Shown in pieces: positions 53,136-62,804 of a DNA stretch of 64,000 nucleotides; within the stretch, counting starts at the first letter, position 1, and every line of letters begins with the position of its first letter. A program made the translations under genes and the position numbers. The DNA lies in the NCBI GenBank assembly GCA_027484105.1, contig JAIXUG010000005.1:434001-498000 (forward strand), read 5' to 3'. The notes under the pieces are model-generated. The model saw only the letters and a list, made by a program, of their open reading frames with translations. It did not search any database and was not told where the DNA came from. This DNA is from Comamonadaceae bacterium. GTDB taxonomy: Bacteria > Pseudomonadota > Gammaproteobacteria > Burkholderiales > Burkholderiaceae_C.

Positions 53136-54202
53136 GCTTGGCGGCCGGTGTAGTTCTTGTTCACCCACTCGCGGTAGGCGCCGCTTTGCACGTGGCTCAC
53201 CCAATCGGGGTTGGCCAGGTACCACTCGACGGTTTTGCGGATGCCGGTCTCAAAGGTCTCGGCGGGCTTCCAGCCGAGTTCCGCTTCGAGCTTGCGCGCG
53301 TCAATCGCGTAGCGGCGGTCATGGCCAGGGCGGTCGGTCACGTAGCTGATTTGCTCGGCGTAGGGCTTGCCGTCGGCGCGGGGACGCAGTTCGTCGAGCA
53401 GCGCGCACACCGTTTTGACAATCTCGATGTTGGGCTTTTCGTTCCAGCCGCCCACGTTGTAAACCTCGCCCAAGCGCCCAGCTTCGAGCACCCGGCGGAT
53501 CGCGCTGCAGTGGTCTTTGACGTACAACCAATCGCGCACTTGCATGCCGTCGCCGTACACCGGCAAGGGCTTGCCCGCCAGGGCGTTGACGATCATCAGT
53601 GGGATGAGTTTTTCGGGGAAGTGGTAGGGGCCGTAGTTGTTGCTGCAGTTGGTGGTGAGCACCGGCAGGCCGTAGGTGTGGTGCCAGGCGCGCACCAGGT
53701 GGTCAGAGGCGGCTTTGCTGGCGCTGTAGGGGCTGTTGGGTTCGTAGCGGTTCGTCTCGGCAAAGGCCGGGTCGTCTTTGGCGAGCGAACCGTACACCTC
53801 GTCGGTCGAGACATGCAAAAAGCGGAAAGACGCTTTGTCGGCTTCCGGCAATGCGCCCCAATAGCCGCGCACCGACTCCAGCAAGCGGAAGGTGCCCACG
53901 ATGTTGGTTTCGATGAAATCCACAGGGCCGTGGATGGAGCGGTCCACATGGCTTTCAGCAGCGAAATTGACCACGGCGCGGGGCCGGTGCTCGGCCAGCA
54001 AGCGACTGACCAGGGCGGCATCGCCGATGTCGCCTTGCACCAGCTGGTGGCGGTCATCGCCTTGCAGGCTGGCCAGGGTTTCGGGGTTGCCGGCGTAGGT
54101 GAGCTTGTCGAGGTTGACGATGGGCTCACGGCTGGACGCCAGCCAGTCGAGCACGAAGTTGGCGCCAATAAAACCCGCGCCGCCGGTTACCAAAAGGGTC
54201 AT
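53132..54202 (-). CDS. rfbB: dTDP-glucose 4,6-dehydratase
   Basis: Converts dTDP-glucose to dTDP-4-keto-6-deoxyglucose. The 356-residue enzyme has [12 protein letters not shown] (about 6-17), the catalytic STDEVYG and [13 protein letters not shown] (Tyr-x3-Lys), and [16 protein letters not shown]. Start ATG 54202; no strong ribosome binding site. With rfbD it should serve the rhamnosyltransferase-like gene at 38376-39365. Confidence 0.95.
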   Translation of the reverse strand: MTLLVTGGAGFIGANFVLDWLASSREPIVNLDKLTYAGNPETLASLQGDDRHQLVQGDIGDAALVSRLLAEHRPRAVVNFAAESHVDRSIHGPVDFIETNIVGTFRLLESVRGYWGALPEADKASFRFLHVSTDEVYGSLAKDDPAFAETNRYEPNSPYSASKAASDHLVRAWHHTYGLPVLTTNCSNNYGPYHFPEKLIPLMIVNALAGKPLPVYGDGMQVRDWLYVKDHCSAIRRVLEAGRLGEVYNVGGWNEKPNIEIVKTVCALLDELRPRADGKPYAEQISYVTDRPGHDRRYAIDARKLEAELGWKPAETFETGIRKTVEWYLANPDWVSHVQSGAYREWVNKNYTGRQA

Positions 54203-54347
54203 GGGGTATATGAAGTCGGGGTGCAAAGGGGCCGCACCATCAGGCCTTGATTTTAGAAGCATTGCAGGCGGTGCTGTTGTGGCGGTCGGAGGGCGTTGGT
54301 GGCGGCCTGCGCAGCGGTTAAAGTGAGGGCTTGTTGAGGAAATGACC

Positions 54348-54803
54348 ATGCCCGCATCCAACACCCCCAAACGGAAAACCGCCAAACCCGCTGCGGCCAG
54401 CGAACCCTTCACACCACCGGCCCAACATGTGTGGCTGGCGGGGCTGGGGGCCATGGCCAAAGCCCAGGAACAAGGCAGCAAAGCCATGGAGGCCTTGCTC
54501 AACGATGGCCTGGCCTTCCAGCGCAAAAGCCAGGCCGAAGCCCAGCAGCGCCTGCAAGAAGCCACCGAACGGCTGAGCCATCTGGCCAGCGATTTCGGTC
54601 AACAGGCCACCGGACGTGTGGACAAACTGGAGCACCTGTTTGAAGACCGTGTGGCCAAGGCCTTGCACCGCCTGGGCATGCCATCGCTGTTGGACATTCA
54701 GATGTTGAACGAACGGGTGGCCCAACTGGAAGCCCAGCTGGCGGCCTTGCAGGCCACACGTGCGAGCGCGGCGCGCAAAAAGCCACGCAGCCCATCGGCC
54801 TGA
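54348..54803 (+). CDS. Phasin-family (polyhydroxyalkanoate granule) protein
   Basis: A 151-residue helical protein: Lys/Pro/Ala-rich start, a phasin-like core ([17 protein letters not shown], about 26-42), long amphipathic helix, and a Lys-rich Ala/Arg tail ([12 protein letters not shown]). Phasins coat polyhydroxyalkanoate granules; the basic tail recalls the PhaF type that also binds DNA. ATG 54348 is preceded by GAGGA at seven bases, better than ATG 54342. Confidence 0.75.
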   Translation: MPASNTPKRKTAKPAAASEPFTPPAQHVWLAGLGAMAKAQEQGSKAMEALLNDGLAFQRKSQAEAQQRLQEATERLSHLASDFGQQATGRVDKLEHLFEDRVAKALHRLGMPSLLDIQMLNERVAQLEAQLAALQATRASAARKKPRSPSA

Positions 54804-54825
54804 GGCCACACCGCACGGCGCTGAC

Positions 54826-55512
54826 ATGGTCAAAAAAGCACCCCGCCGCACCGCCGATCGCATTGCCGAGGTGACGCTGGAGCTGTTCAACCGTTTTGGT
54901 GAACCCAATGTCTCGACCACGCTGATTTCGGCCGAGCTGAACATCAGTCCGGGCAATCTGTATTACCACTTCCCGTCCAAGGACGCGCTGGTCAACCGCT
55001 TGTTTGACCAGTACGAAAAAGCCATGCTGGGCTTGCTGGAAGCCGCGCCCGATGTGAAGGATGTGGAAGACACCTGGTTCTTTTTGCATTCGCTGTTTGA
55101 GCAGGTCTGGAGCCACCGGTTTTTGTACCGCGACCTGAACAACCTGCTTTCAGGCAACCGCCACCTGGAAACGCATTTCCATGCGGTGCTGGAACGCAAG
55201 ACCCGGGCCTTTCGGCAGATGCTGGAGTCCTTGGCCGCTGCGGGCTTGATGCGCCTGGATGCCGACAGCATTGAAACCCTGTCGGCCAGCATGTCGGTCA
55301 TGGTCACTTATTGGCTGAGTTACGAGTATGTGCGCAACCCCCGTCAGGCGATGGAGCCGGCCAACGCTGGCTTGGCTTTAACGCGCGGCGCACAACACGT
55401 GCTGGCGCTGCTGACGCCCTACATGGCCAACACCGATTTGCAGACCCATTTGCAGGCATTGACGGCCGCTTACAGCTCGCCCCAATCTGCTGAAACTCAG
55501 GAAAAACGCTGA
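54826..55512 (+). CDS. TetR-family regulator
   Basis: A 228-residue TetR protein with helix-turn-helix at about 20-55 ([24 protein letters not shown]). It begins 22 bases after the phasin gene, so it may regulate granule genes. Its 3' end overlaps coaX by 16 bases on the opposite strand. Confidence 0.82.
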   Translation: MVKKAPRRTADRIAEVTLELFNRFGEPNVSTTLISAELNISPGNLYYHFPSKDALVNRLFDQYEKAMLGLLEAAPDVKDVEDTWFFLHSLFEQVWSHRFLYRDLNNLLSGNRHLETHFHAVLERKTRAFRQMLESLAAAGLMRLDADSIETLSASMSVMVTYWLSYEYVRNPRQAMEPANAGLALTRGAQHVLALLTPYMANTDLQTHLQALTAAYSSPQSAETQEKR

Positions 55513-56261
55513 GCAGCCAAGGCCAGCAGGCCGTCAAAGATCAGGTTGTCCACCAACTCGAACTGCACCGACATGCTGGGTGCCATTTTCCAGCCCGCAC
55601 CACCGGTCATGATGCACAGAGGCTCTTGCCCGGTGTGCTCGCGCAGGTGCTGCACCATGCGCTCGCAAGCGCCCGCAATGGCATAAGTGCCGCCGCTGGT
55701 CAAAGCATCGCTGGTGTTGGTGGGAAAAGGCGTGACCTCGCCTGTGGGCACATGCAAACCCGCCGTACCCGACTCCAAAGCGCGCAGCATGATGCCGTGA
55801 CCGGGCAAGATCAGGCCCCCCAGAAAGCGCCCGTCGGCATCGATGGCCTCCACGGTCACGGCCGTGCCCACCATGACCACCACCAAAGGTCGCGACAGGC
55901 CCTTGGCCTGCATGCGCTGGCGCGCACCGATCATCGCCACCCAGCGGTCGGCCCCCAAACGCGAGGGGTGGTCGTAGCCATTGGTCAAGCCGGCCTCTTG
56001 GGCACTGGGCACCACCCATTGGGGCGAGAAGTCCCAAATGTCCATTTGCTCTTGCACGCGGCGCTTGATGGCGTCGCCCGCCACCACGCAGCCAAGCATC
56101 TGATCGGGCTTGGGCAATGACGCCCAGGCGCCCTCGGACAAGCGGTCGATGTTTTCCAGAAATTCCGCGCCCTGCGCCAGCAACTGTGCTTGGGGGCTGG
56201 GCCGGTCGTACAGCGCCCATTTCAGACGCGTGTTGCCCACATCGATGGCTAAAAATGTCAT
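55497..56261 (-). CDS. coaX: Type III pantothenate kinase
   Basis: First step of coenzyme A synthesis. The 254-residue ASKHA-fold kinase has the phosphate loop [12 protein letters not shown] (about 6-17), the DRWVAMIGA segment, [10 protein letters not shown], and [15 protein letters not shown]. Length is standard. It is convergent with the TetR gene and shares 16 bases. Confidence 0.93.
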   Translation of the reverse strand: MTFLAIDVGNTRLKWALYDRPSPQAQLLAQGAEFLENIDRLSEGAWASLPKPDQMLGCVVAGDAIKRRVQEQMDIWDFSPQWVVPSAQEAGLTNGYDHPSRLGADRWVAMIGARQRMQAKGLSRPLVVVMVGTAVTVEAIDADGRFLGGLILPGHGIMLRALESGTAGLHVPTGEVTPFPTNTSDALTSGGTYAIAGACERMVQHLREHTGQEPLCIMTGGAGWKMAPSMSVQFELVDNLIFDGLLALAAQRFS

Positions 56262-56293
56262 TGGCCGATGATAATGATTTTTGAGGTGTGGCC

Positions 56294-57706
56294 TCAGAGC
56301 TTGGGGCGTGGCACCGGTTGCACCGACTCGTAGGCCCGCGCAGCACGCAGCACCAGGGCATCGCCAAACATCGGGCCAACGATCTGCAGGCCCATGGGCA
56401 AGCCCGATGGGGTCAAACCGCAGGGCACGGTGATGGCGGGTTGCTGGGTCAAGTTGAAGGGGTAGCTGAACGGCGTCCAGCCCAGCATGCTGACCGGGTC
56501 CATCGGCACCGTGCCCGCTGGGCGCGCCTCAAATGCCGGGATCGACACCGCAGGCGTGACCAAAAGGTCATGGCGCTGCATGAACTGGCGCATGTGCGAG
56601 CCCAGCACGCCCCGGCGCTGATTCAATTGCTGCACTTGCAAGGCGGTCAATTGGGCACCCAGTTCGGCCTCAGCCCGAAAATCTGGGTCAGCCACAGCCT
56701 GCTGGGCAGGGCTCAAGCCTTGCCACACGGTGTGTGCCCCCAAAAACCACAGGCCTGTGGTGATCTCCAGCGGGTCTTCAAAGCCCGGGTCCACCTGCTC
56801 CACATGCGCGCCCAGCGCTTGCAGCTTCTTCACCGCCTGATCGACCGCCGCTGCGATGTCGGGGTGCACGTTTTTGGCGTAACCCAAGGTGGGGGAATAC
56901 GCGATGCGCAGACCCCGGATGCCTTCTTCGAGCCCCACGGTGTAGTCGGTCGCGTCGGGCGGCAGCGATGTCCAGTCGCGGGCGTCGGGCTTTTTGAGCA
57001 CGTTCATCATCATGGCCGCGTCGCGCACGCTCAGGGTGTGTGGGCCCAGGTGCGCCACCGAGCCGAACGGCGACAGCGGGTAGGCTGGCACGCGGCCAAA
57101 GCTGGGCTTGAGGCCCACATTGCCACAAAACGCCGCCGGGATGCGCACGCTGCCTGCGCCATCCGTGCCCACACTCAAGGGCCCCAAACCTGCGGCCACC
57201 GCAGCAGCCGTTCCGCCCGAAGAGCCACCAGGTGTGTGGTTCAGGTTCCACGGGTTGCGCGTGATGCCCGTCGCTGGCGAATTGGTCTCGCCCTTGCAGC
57301 CAAATTCGGGCGTGGTGGTTTTGCCCAGCAGCACCGCACCGGCTTCGCGCAGGCGTGCGGTGGCAGGGGCATCGACCTCCCAGGGTTGCTGGGGGTCAAT
57401 GGTGCGGCTGCCGCGCAAGGTGGGCCAGCCACGGGTGAGGATCAGGTCCTTGATGCTGGTGGGCACGCCGTCGAGCTCGCCCACTGGCGCGCCGGTGCTG
57501 CGGTGCGCTTGCCAGCGGGCTTCGCTCTCGCGGGCGCTGGCCAGGGCACTGGGGGCGTCCACCCAACAAAAGGCGTTGATCTGCGGGTTCACGCGGTCGA
57601 TGCGCGAGAGCACCGCTTGCGTGGCCTCGACCGGGCTGGCCTGCCCGCTGCGGTACAGCTGCAGCAATTCATGGGCGGTGCATTGGGTCAGGTCGGTGGT
57701 ACGCAT
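56294..57706 (-). CDS. Amidase (amidase-signature family)
   Basis: A 470-residue amidase with the Ser-Ser-Lys triad visible: K86 in [12 protein letters not shown]162 in TPGGSSGG, and S186 in [10 protein letters not shown]. The long C-terminal part and the lack of GatA-specific context favour a catabolic amidase over glutamyl-tRNA amidotransferase. ATG 57706 has GGAG six bases upstream. Terminal gene of the peptide-uptake cluster. Confidence 0.9.
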   Translation of the reverse strand: MRTTDLTQCTAHELLQLYRSGQASPVEATQAVLSRIDRVNPQINAFCWVDAPSALASARESEARWQAHRSTGAPVGELDGVPTSIKDLILTRGWPTLRGSRTIDPQQPWEVDAPATARLREAGAVLLGKTTTPEFGCKGETNSPATGITRNPWNLNHTPGGSSGGTAAAVAAGLGPLSVGTDGAGSVRIPAAFCGNVGLKPSFGRVPAYPLSPFGSVAHLGPHTLSVRDAAMMMNVLKKPDARDWTSLPPDATDYTVGLEEGIRGLRIAYSPTLGYAKNVHPDIAAAVDQAVKKLQALGAHVEQVDPGFEDPLEITTGLWFLGAHTVWQGLSPAQQAVADPDFRAEAELGAQLTALQVQQLNQRRGVLGSHMRQFMQRHDLLVTPAVSIPAFEARPAGTVPMDPVSMLGWTPFSYPFNLTQQPAITVPCGLTPSGLPMGLQIVGPMFGDALVLRAARAYESVQPVPRPKL

Positions 57707-57760
57707 GCGGGTCTCCAATCAGGGGTCATCGTTCAAGGCCCAACCCTTTCAGGCCGAAGG

Positions 57761-59260
57761 TCAAGGTCTGGTGCGGGTTTGGGGGCTGAGTTTTTTCCAG
57801 GGCAAATCGCCCGGGTCGGCGGCCATGGGGCCTGCTGCCTTGGCCACCAACACACGGCTGGCGATCGGTGTGAAGTCGGCGCGGAAGTGGTTGGAGCTTT
57901 TGACCACCAGCAGCTTCATCTGCTCGGGCTGGATGCCCACGGCGCGAAAGAGTTCGCGGTCCAGCATTTGCATCTTGCCGCTGGCCACGGCGATCAGAAG
58001 GCCATCGATTTCCAGACAGGCGCAGGGGCCGATGTGGGCTTTCATGCCGGTCATCATCGGGCCTTTGAGCTCGCAATGGTCTGCCCCCAAGGCCCGCACC
58101 GTGAAGCGCCCTTGCAAGGGCGGGTCGCTGAGCTCGCCCGTGAATGTCGGCACAGCCATGCCCAAAGCCAGCTGCAGACTGGCCCCCACACCGGCCTCGT
58201 GCGCTATGCGGGCAGCAGCGGGGTCGTACAGCAAGCCCACAGCCACCTGGCCAGGCCAGCGCTGGCCAGCGCCTTGCTGCAGCAAGGCGTGCAGCATGCC
58301 CGTGGTGTTGCTGTCGCCCCCAGCGCCGGGGTTGTCCTGGGTGTCGGCCATCACCACAGGCAGGCCCGACACCTCGGCGGTGGCCAGCGCTTGCGTGACC
58401 GCCTCGCGGGCGGGCAGCACATCGGGACGCCATTGGCTGGGCTCGGCCACACGTTCAAACAAACGCTGCACCGCCATGTCGGCCTGCGGGCCGTGGCCCC
58501 AGACCACGGGGCCGCACTCGTCAAAGTCAGACGCCGGAAAGCCCATGCAAAAACTCAGCATGCAGCCGGTTTGCGACTCCAGCGCGATCATCTCTTCGTA
58601 CAGCGCCTTGGCCGGGGCCATCCAGGTGCTTTGCGCATTGAGCGGGATCAAAAAAGGCAGGCGCCGCGCCTGCACCGGGCGTTTGGCCCCGGCGCGCAGG
58701 TGCTCGCGCAGCAAGATGGCGGCGCGTTCGCCGGTCTCGGCCATGTCGATGTGCGGGTAAGTGCGGTAAGCCACCAGACCATCGGACACGCGCAACATGC
58801 GCTCGGTCACGTTGGCGTGCAGGTCCAGGCTGGCGACGATGGGCACCCGTGGGCCCACCACGGCGCGGATGCGCGAGAGGAGTTCGCCTTCGCTGTCGTC
58901 GGCGTTTTCGGCCACGGCTGCACCATGCAAGTCGAGGTACACACCGTCCAGGCCCTGCACCATGGCAGAGCGCACGTCTTCCAGGATGGCGCTGCATATG
59001 CGCTCGAAGGCGTCGCGCGTGACATAAGACGACGGCGTGGCCCCGGCCCATGCCGAGGGCACCAAATGCCAGCCTTCGCGCCGGGCGGCGTCGATGAAGC
59101 CGCCCACCGGGATGTTCACCCCGGTCATTTTCTCCACCATAGCTTGGCCGCGCACATAGGCCGGGAAAGCTTCACCGGTCTGGAAGGCGGCCCAATCGGC
59201 CAGGCTGGGGGCAAAAGTGTTGGTTTCGTGCTGGTAGCCAGCGATCAGGATACGGGTCAT
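57761..59260 (-). CDS. M81-family metallopeptidase (MlrC-like)
   Basis: A 499-residue protein of the MlrC/DUF1485 family. Metal ligands are likely H11 and E12 in GYQHETNTF, then DLHGAAV and SLDLHANV. MlrC proper opens linearised microcystin and the Adda fragment; most family members act on other peptides. It lies between the peptide ABC transporter and an amidase, so peptide breakdown is likely. Substrate is not known from sequence. Confidence 0.85.
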   Translation of the reverse strand: MTRILIAGYQHETNTFAPSLADWAAFQTGEAFPAYVRGQAMVEKMTGVNIPVGGFIDAARREGWHLVPSAWAGATPSSYVTRDAFERICSAILEDVRSAMVQGLDGVYLDLHGAAVAENADDSEGELLSRIRAVVGPRVPIVASLDLHANVTERMLRVSDGLVAYRTYPHIDMAETGERAAILLREHLRAGAKRPVQARRLPFLIPLNAQSTWMAPAKALYEEMIALESQTGCMLSFCMGFPASDFDECGPVVWGHGPQADMAVQRLFERVAEPSQWRPDVLPAREAVTQALATAEVSGLPVVMADTQDNPGAGGDSNTTGMLHALLQQGAGQRWPGQVAVGLLYDPAAARIAHEAGVGASLQLALGMAVPTFTGELSDPPLQGRFTVRALGADHCELKGPMMTGMKAHIGPCACLEIDGLLIAVASGKMQMLDRELFRAVGIQPEQMKLLVVKSSNHFRADFTPIASRVLVAKAAGPMAADPGDLPWKKLSPQTRTRP

Positions 59261-59310
59261 ACGGTGAGAGCTTGTCGCCAGGGGCGCGGGCTTTGAATGG
59301 GGATGTGCAG

Positions 59311-60933
59311 TCAGACTTCCAGCGGGGGCAAGGGGGCCGGCGCGGCTTCAAACAAACGCCGGGTGTAGTCTTGTTGGGGGTTGGCATACAGATCGGCGGT
59401 GGGGCCTTCTTCGACGATGCGGCCCTGGTGCATGACGATCACGCGGTCGCACAACTGGGCGGCCACACGCAAGTCGTGCGTGATGAACAACAGCCCCAAG
59501 CCCAAACGCCCCTGGATCTCGCGCAGCAGGTTCAGGATCTGGGCCTGCACGCTGACATCGAGGGCACTCACCGCCTCGTCGGCCACCAGCACCTTGGGGC
59601 GACAGGCCAGCGCCCGCGCAATGGCCAATCGTTGGCGCTGCCCACCGCTGAACTGGCTGGGGTAGCGCTGCAGCGACTCGACGGGCAGGCGCACCTGCGC
59701 CATCAATTCGGCGGCGAGCGCTTCGGCCTGGGCACGGGTTTGGCCAAAGTTCATGGCCCCTTCGACCATGGATTGGCCCACCGTGCGGCGCGGGTTGAGC
59801 GAGCGGTTGGGGTCTTGGAACACCACCTGCACCTGGCTGCGCAAGGGGCGCAAACGGCTTTCCGGCAGCTGGGCCACTTCGTGTTCGGCCCAATGGATGC
59901 GGCCTTCACTCGGGTCAATCAAGCGGATGAGGCAGCGTGCAAAGGTGGACTTGCCCGAGCCGGACTCGCCCACGATGCCCACGGTCTCGCCCGCATGCAC
60001 CGCGACATGGGCGACTTGCAAAGCGGCGGTGGCGCGGTTGCGCCCCAGCCAGTCGCGGCCTGCGTAGGTTTTGCCCACGCCTTGCCCCGACAACAAAACC
60101 GCGCCCTCAAAGGCAGGCTTGGGGGCGGGGGGCGTCATGCCCGGCACGGCCGACAGCAGCTGGCGCGTGTAAGCGGCTTGGGGCCGTCGCAAGACCTGTT
60201 CGCACGGCCCCCCTTCGACAGCCTGACCCTGGTTCATCACCAGCACCTCGTCGGCGATCTCGGCCACCACGCCCATGTCGTGCGTGATGAACAGCACCGC
60301 GCTGCCCTGCTCGCGCTGCAGGTCGGCGATCAAACGCAGGATTTCTTTTTGTGTGGTGACGTCCAGCGCCGTGGTGGGTTCGTCGCAAATGATGAGTGCG
60401 GGCTTGAGCACCACCGCCATGGCGATCACGATGCGCTGACGCTGCCCACCGCTGAGCTGGTGCGGGTAGCTGCGGAACATGCGCTCGGGCTCGGGCAGGC
60501 GCACGCGTTCGAAAATGCGCAGAATTTCGGCGCGTCGCTGTTCGGCAGGCCAGTCGGTGTGGGTGGACAGCAGTTCGTCTACCTGATCGCCACAGGTCAT
60601 GACCGGGTTGAGGGCGGTCATGGGTTCTTGGAACACCATGCCCATGGTGCGCCCACGCAATTGACGCCAACGCGTGGCCGACGCACCCAGCAAAGATTCG
60701 CCTTGCAGCACGATGTCGCCGCCCACCGGCTGGAGTTCCTTGGCCAGCAAACCCATCACGGTGGTGGCCATGACGGATTTGCCCGAACCCGATTCACCCA
60801 CCACACACAGGGTCTGGCCCGGCAAAATCTCCAGCGACACCTGGTGCACCGCATGCGCCCGGTCAGCCCCGGCGGGCAAGGCCACTGACAGTTGGCGGAT
60901 CGACAACACCGCCGTGCTTGCCGTCGCGCTCAT
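59311..60933 (-). CDS. Fused peptide ABC transporter ATPase (DppD-DppF type)
   Basis: A 540-residue protein with two nucleotide-binding domains in tandem: Walker A GESGSGKS at about 46-53 and a second GESGSGKST at about 320-328, each with LSGGQRQR or FSGGQRQR signatures. It replaces the usual separate DppD and DppF. The ATG overlaps the permease stop by one base. Confidence 0.92.
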   Translation of the reverse strand: MSATASTAVLSIRQLSVALPAGADRAHAVHQVSLEILPGQTLCVVGESGSGKSVMATTVMGLLAKELQPVGGDIVLQGESLLGASATRWRQLRGRTMGMVFQEPMTALNPVMTCGDQVDELLSTHTDWPAEQRRAEILRIFERVRLPEPERMFRSYPHQLSGGQRQRIVIAMAVVLKPALIICDEPTTALDVTTQKEILRLIADLQREQGSAVLFITHDMGVVAEIADEVLVMNQGQAVEGGPCEQVLRRPQAAYTRQLLSAVPGMTPPAPKPAFEGAVLLSGQGVGKTYAGRDWLGRNRATAALQVAHVAVHAGETVGIVGESGSGKSTFARCLIRLIDPSEGRIHWAEHEVAQLPESRLRPLRSQVQVVFQDPNRSLNPRRTVGQSMVEGAMNFGQTRAQAEALAAELMAQVRLPVESLQRYPSQFSGGQRQRLAIARALACRPKVLVADEAVSALDVSVQAQILNLLREIQGRLGLGLLFITHDLRVAAQLCDRVIVMHQGRIVEEGPTADLYANPQQDYTRRLFEAAPAPLPPLEV

Positions 60934-61811
60934 CAGGTGCCCCTTTTCGCAAATTTGGGGTCCAGCACATCGCGCAGGCCATCGCCCAGCAAGTTGATGG
61001 CCAACACGGTGGGCACCAGGAACAAGGCCGGGTACAGCACATTGCCCGGGTATTGGGTGAACTGCACACGGCCTTCGGCCATGATGTTGCCCCAGGTGGG
61101 AATGTCTGCGGGCAGACCCAAGCCCAGAAAACTCAAGATGGCCTCGGTCAGCACCGCACTGGCGGCAATGAAGGTGCCCTGCACGATCAAGGGCGCCATG
61201 GCATTGGGCAGGATGTGGCGCATGAGGATGACGGGGGTGGGAGTGGCCAGCGCACGCGCGGCCTCGACAAAGGGCTCTTCGCGCAGCGTGAGCACCAGCG
61301 AACGCACCAAACGTGTGACGCGCGGAATTTCTGGGATGGCGATCGCCACCACCACCGTCCACAGCTGCGCGCCCAGAGCCGCCACCAAAGCAATGGCCAG
61401 CAGGATGGACGGTATGGCCATCAGGCCGTCCATGAAACGCATCAGCACCGCATCCACCGTGCGGAAATAACCCGCCAGCATGCCCAGCAAGCCCCCCACC
61501 AACAAGGCCAAGGCGGCTGTGAACAAGCCAATCAACAGGGACACCCGGGTGCCGTACAAGACACGGCTGTAAATGTCGCGGCCAAAATTGTCCGAGCCCA
61601 TCCAGAAGGTGTGCGCCACATTCGAACCATCGAGCAATGAAAACACCCCGACCGTGCCCGACAAGGTGTTGATGTGGGCCGAATCCATGGCCGCCGGGTC
61701 CACCGTACCCAACCAGGGCGCGAAAATCGCCACCACGATCAGCAGCAGCAACACACTGGCCCCAAAACGGACAGCGGCATTCGCCAAGAGCTTGTGCAAA
61801 ACGCTCGTCAT
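60933..61811 (-). CDS. Peptide ABC transporter permease (DppC type)
   Basis: A 292-residue permease: N-terminal membrane anchor (about 18-38), then BPD_transp_1 core with the EAA loop around EEPFVEAARALATPTP. ATG 61811 follows the DppB stop by five bases; a GTG at 61844 is the alternative. Confidence 0.9.
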   Translation of the reverse strand: MTSVLHKLLANAAVRFGASVLLLLIVVAIFAPWLGTVDPAAMDSAHINTLSGTVGVFSLLDGSNVAHTFWMGSDNFGRDIYSRVLYGTRVSLLIGLFTAALALLVGGLLGMLAGYFRTVDAVLMRFMDGLMAIPSILLAIALVAALGAQLWTVVVAIAIPEIPRVTRLVRSLVLTLREEPFVEAARALATPTPVILMRHILPNAMAPLIVQGTFIAASAVLTEAILSFLGLGLPADIPTWGNIMAEGRVQFTQYPGNVLYPALFLVPTVLAINLLGDGLRDVLDPKFAKRGT

Positions 61812-61816
61812 GGGCT

Positions 61817-62770
61817 TCAGTACCGGATGCGGGGGTCGAGCCACAGGTAGCTCAAATCCACCAGAAGGTTGATCAGCACATAAAGGGCGCTGAAAAACAA
61901 CACCACCCCTTGGATGACAGGGAAGTCGCGGTTGAGCACCGCATCCACTGTGAGCGAACCCAAGCCCGGGATGGCGTAAACGGTTTCGGTCACCACCACA
62001 CCGCCAATCAGCAAGGCAATGCCGATGCCGATCACGGTGACAATCGGGACGGCCGCATTGGCCAAGGCATGGCGCAGCAGCACCGCTTGTTCGGTGACGC
62101 CTTTGGCACGGGCAGTGCGGATGTAGTCCTCGGTCAAGGCTTCAGAAACGCTGGCACGCGTGACCCGCGCGATCAGCGCCACATAGATGGTGGCCAGACT
62201 CACCCAGGGCAAGACCAGCTGGTAGGCCCAGGCCCCCAGGCCCTGCGAGGAGGGACCGAACAAGCGCCGATAGCCCTGCACGGGCAACCACTGCAACTCG
62301 ACGGCAAAGATGTAAATGAGCACGTAGCCGATGACAAACACCGGCACCGAAAAGCCCGCTACAGCAAAACCCGACAGCAGGCGGTCGAGCCAGCCCCCCA
62401 TGCGCCATGCGGCCAAGGTGCCCAGAGGCACCGCCACACACACGGAAATGAGCATGGTGCCGACCGCGAGCGACAGCGTGGGCTCGATGCGCTGGGCAAT
62501 CAATTCGAGGACCGGCTTGCCCAGGTAAAACGAATACCCCAGGTCACCCTGCACCACGCCCGACAGCCAGATGCCGAACTGCACGAGCAAGGGCTGGGTC
62601 AAGCCCAGCTGCTCCCGGATGCGGTCGATGTCTTCGTTGGTGGCGTTGTTGCCCGCGATCACGGCAGCCGGGTCCCCCGGCGTGAGCCGGAGGATCAGGA
62701 ACACGATCACCGCCACCGTGAACAGCACGGGAATCAGCGCCAGCAGGCGCTGCAGCAAGAATCTCAGCAT
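61817..62770 (-). CDS. Peptide ABC transporter permease (DppB type)
   Basis: A 317-residue permease with six transmembrane helices and the DppB marks: LLALIPVLFTVAVIVFLIL at the start, DRIREQLGLTQPL in the first loop, and the EAA region EDYIRTARAKGVTEQAVL. Confidence 0.92.
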   Translation of the reverse strand: MLRFLLQRLLALIPVLFTVAVIVFLILRLTPGDPAAVIAGNNATNEDIDRIREQLGLTQPLLVQFGIWLSGVVQGDLGYSFYLGKPVLELIAQRIEPTLSLAVGTMLISVCVAVPLGTLAAWRMGGWLDRLLSGFAVAGFSVPVFVIGYVLIYIFAVELQWLPVQGYRRLFGPSSQGLGAWAYQLVLPWVSLATIYVALIARVTRASVSEALTEDYIRTARAKGVTEQAVLLRHALANAAVPIVTVIGIGIALLIGGVVVTETVYAIPGLGSLTVDAVLNRDFPVIQGVVLFFSALYVLINLLVDLSYLWLDPRIRY

Positions 62771-62804
62771 AAAAAGTCAGCGGCCCGTGCTTTCACAAAG
62801 AGGG

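Noticed and set aside
56288..59296. A 1002-codon plus-strand frame over the amidase and M81 genes
   Set aside because: His/Arg/Gly-rich shadow; the minus-strand genes have intact catalytic motifs.
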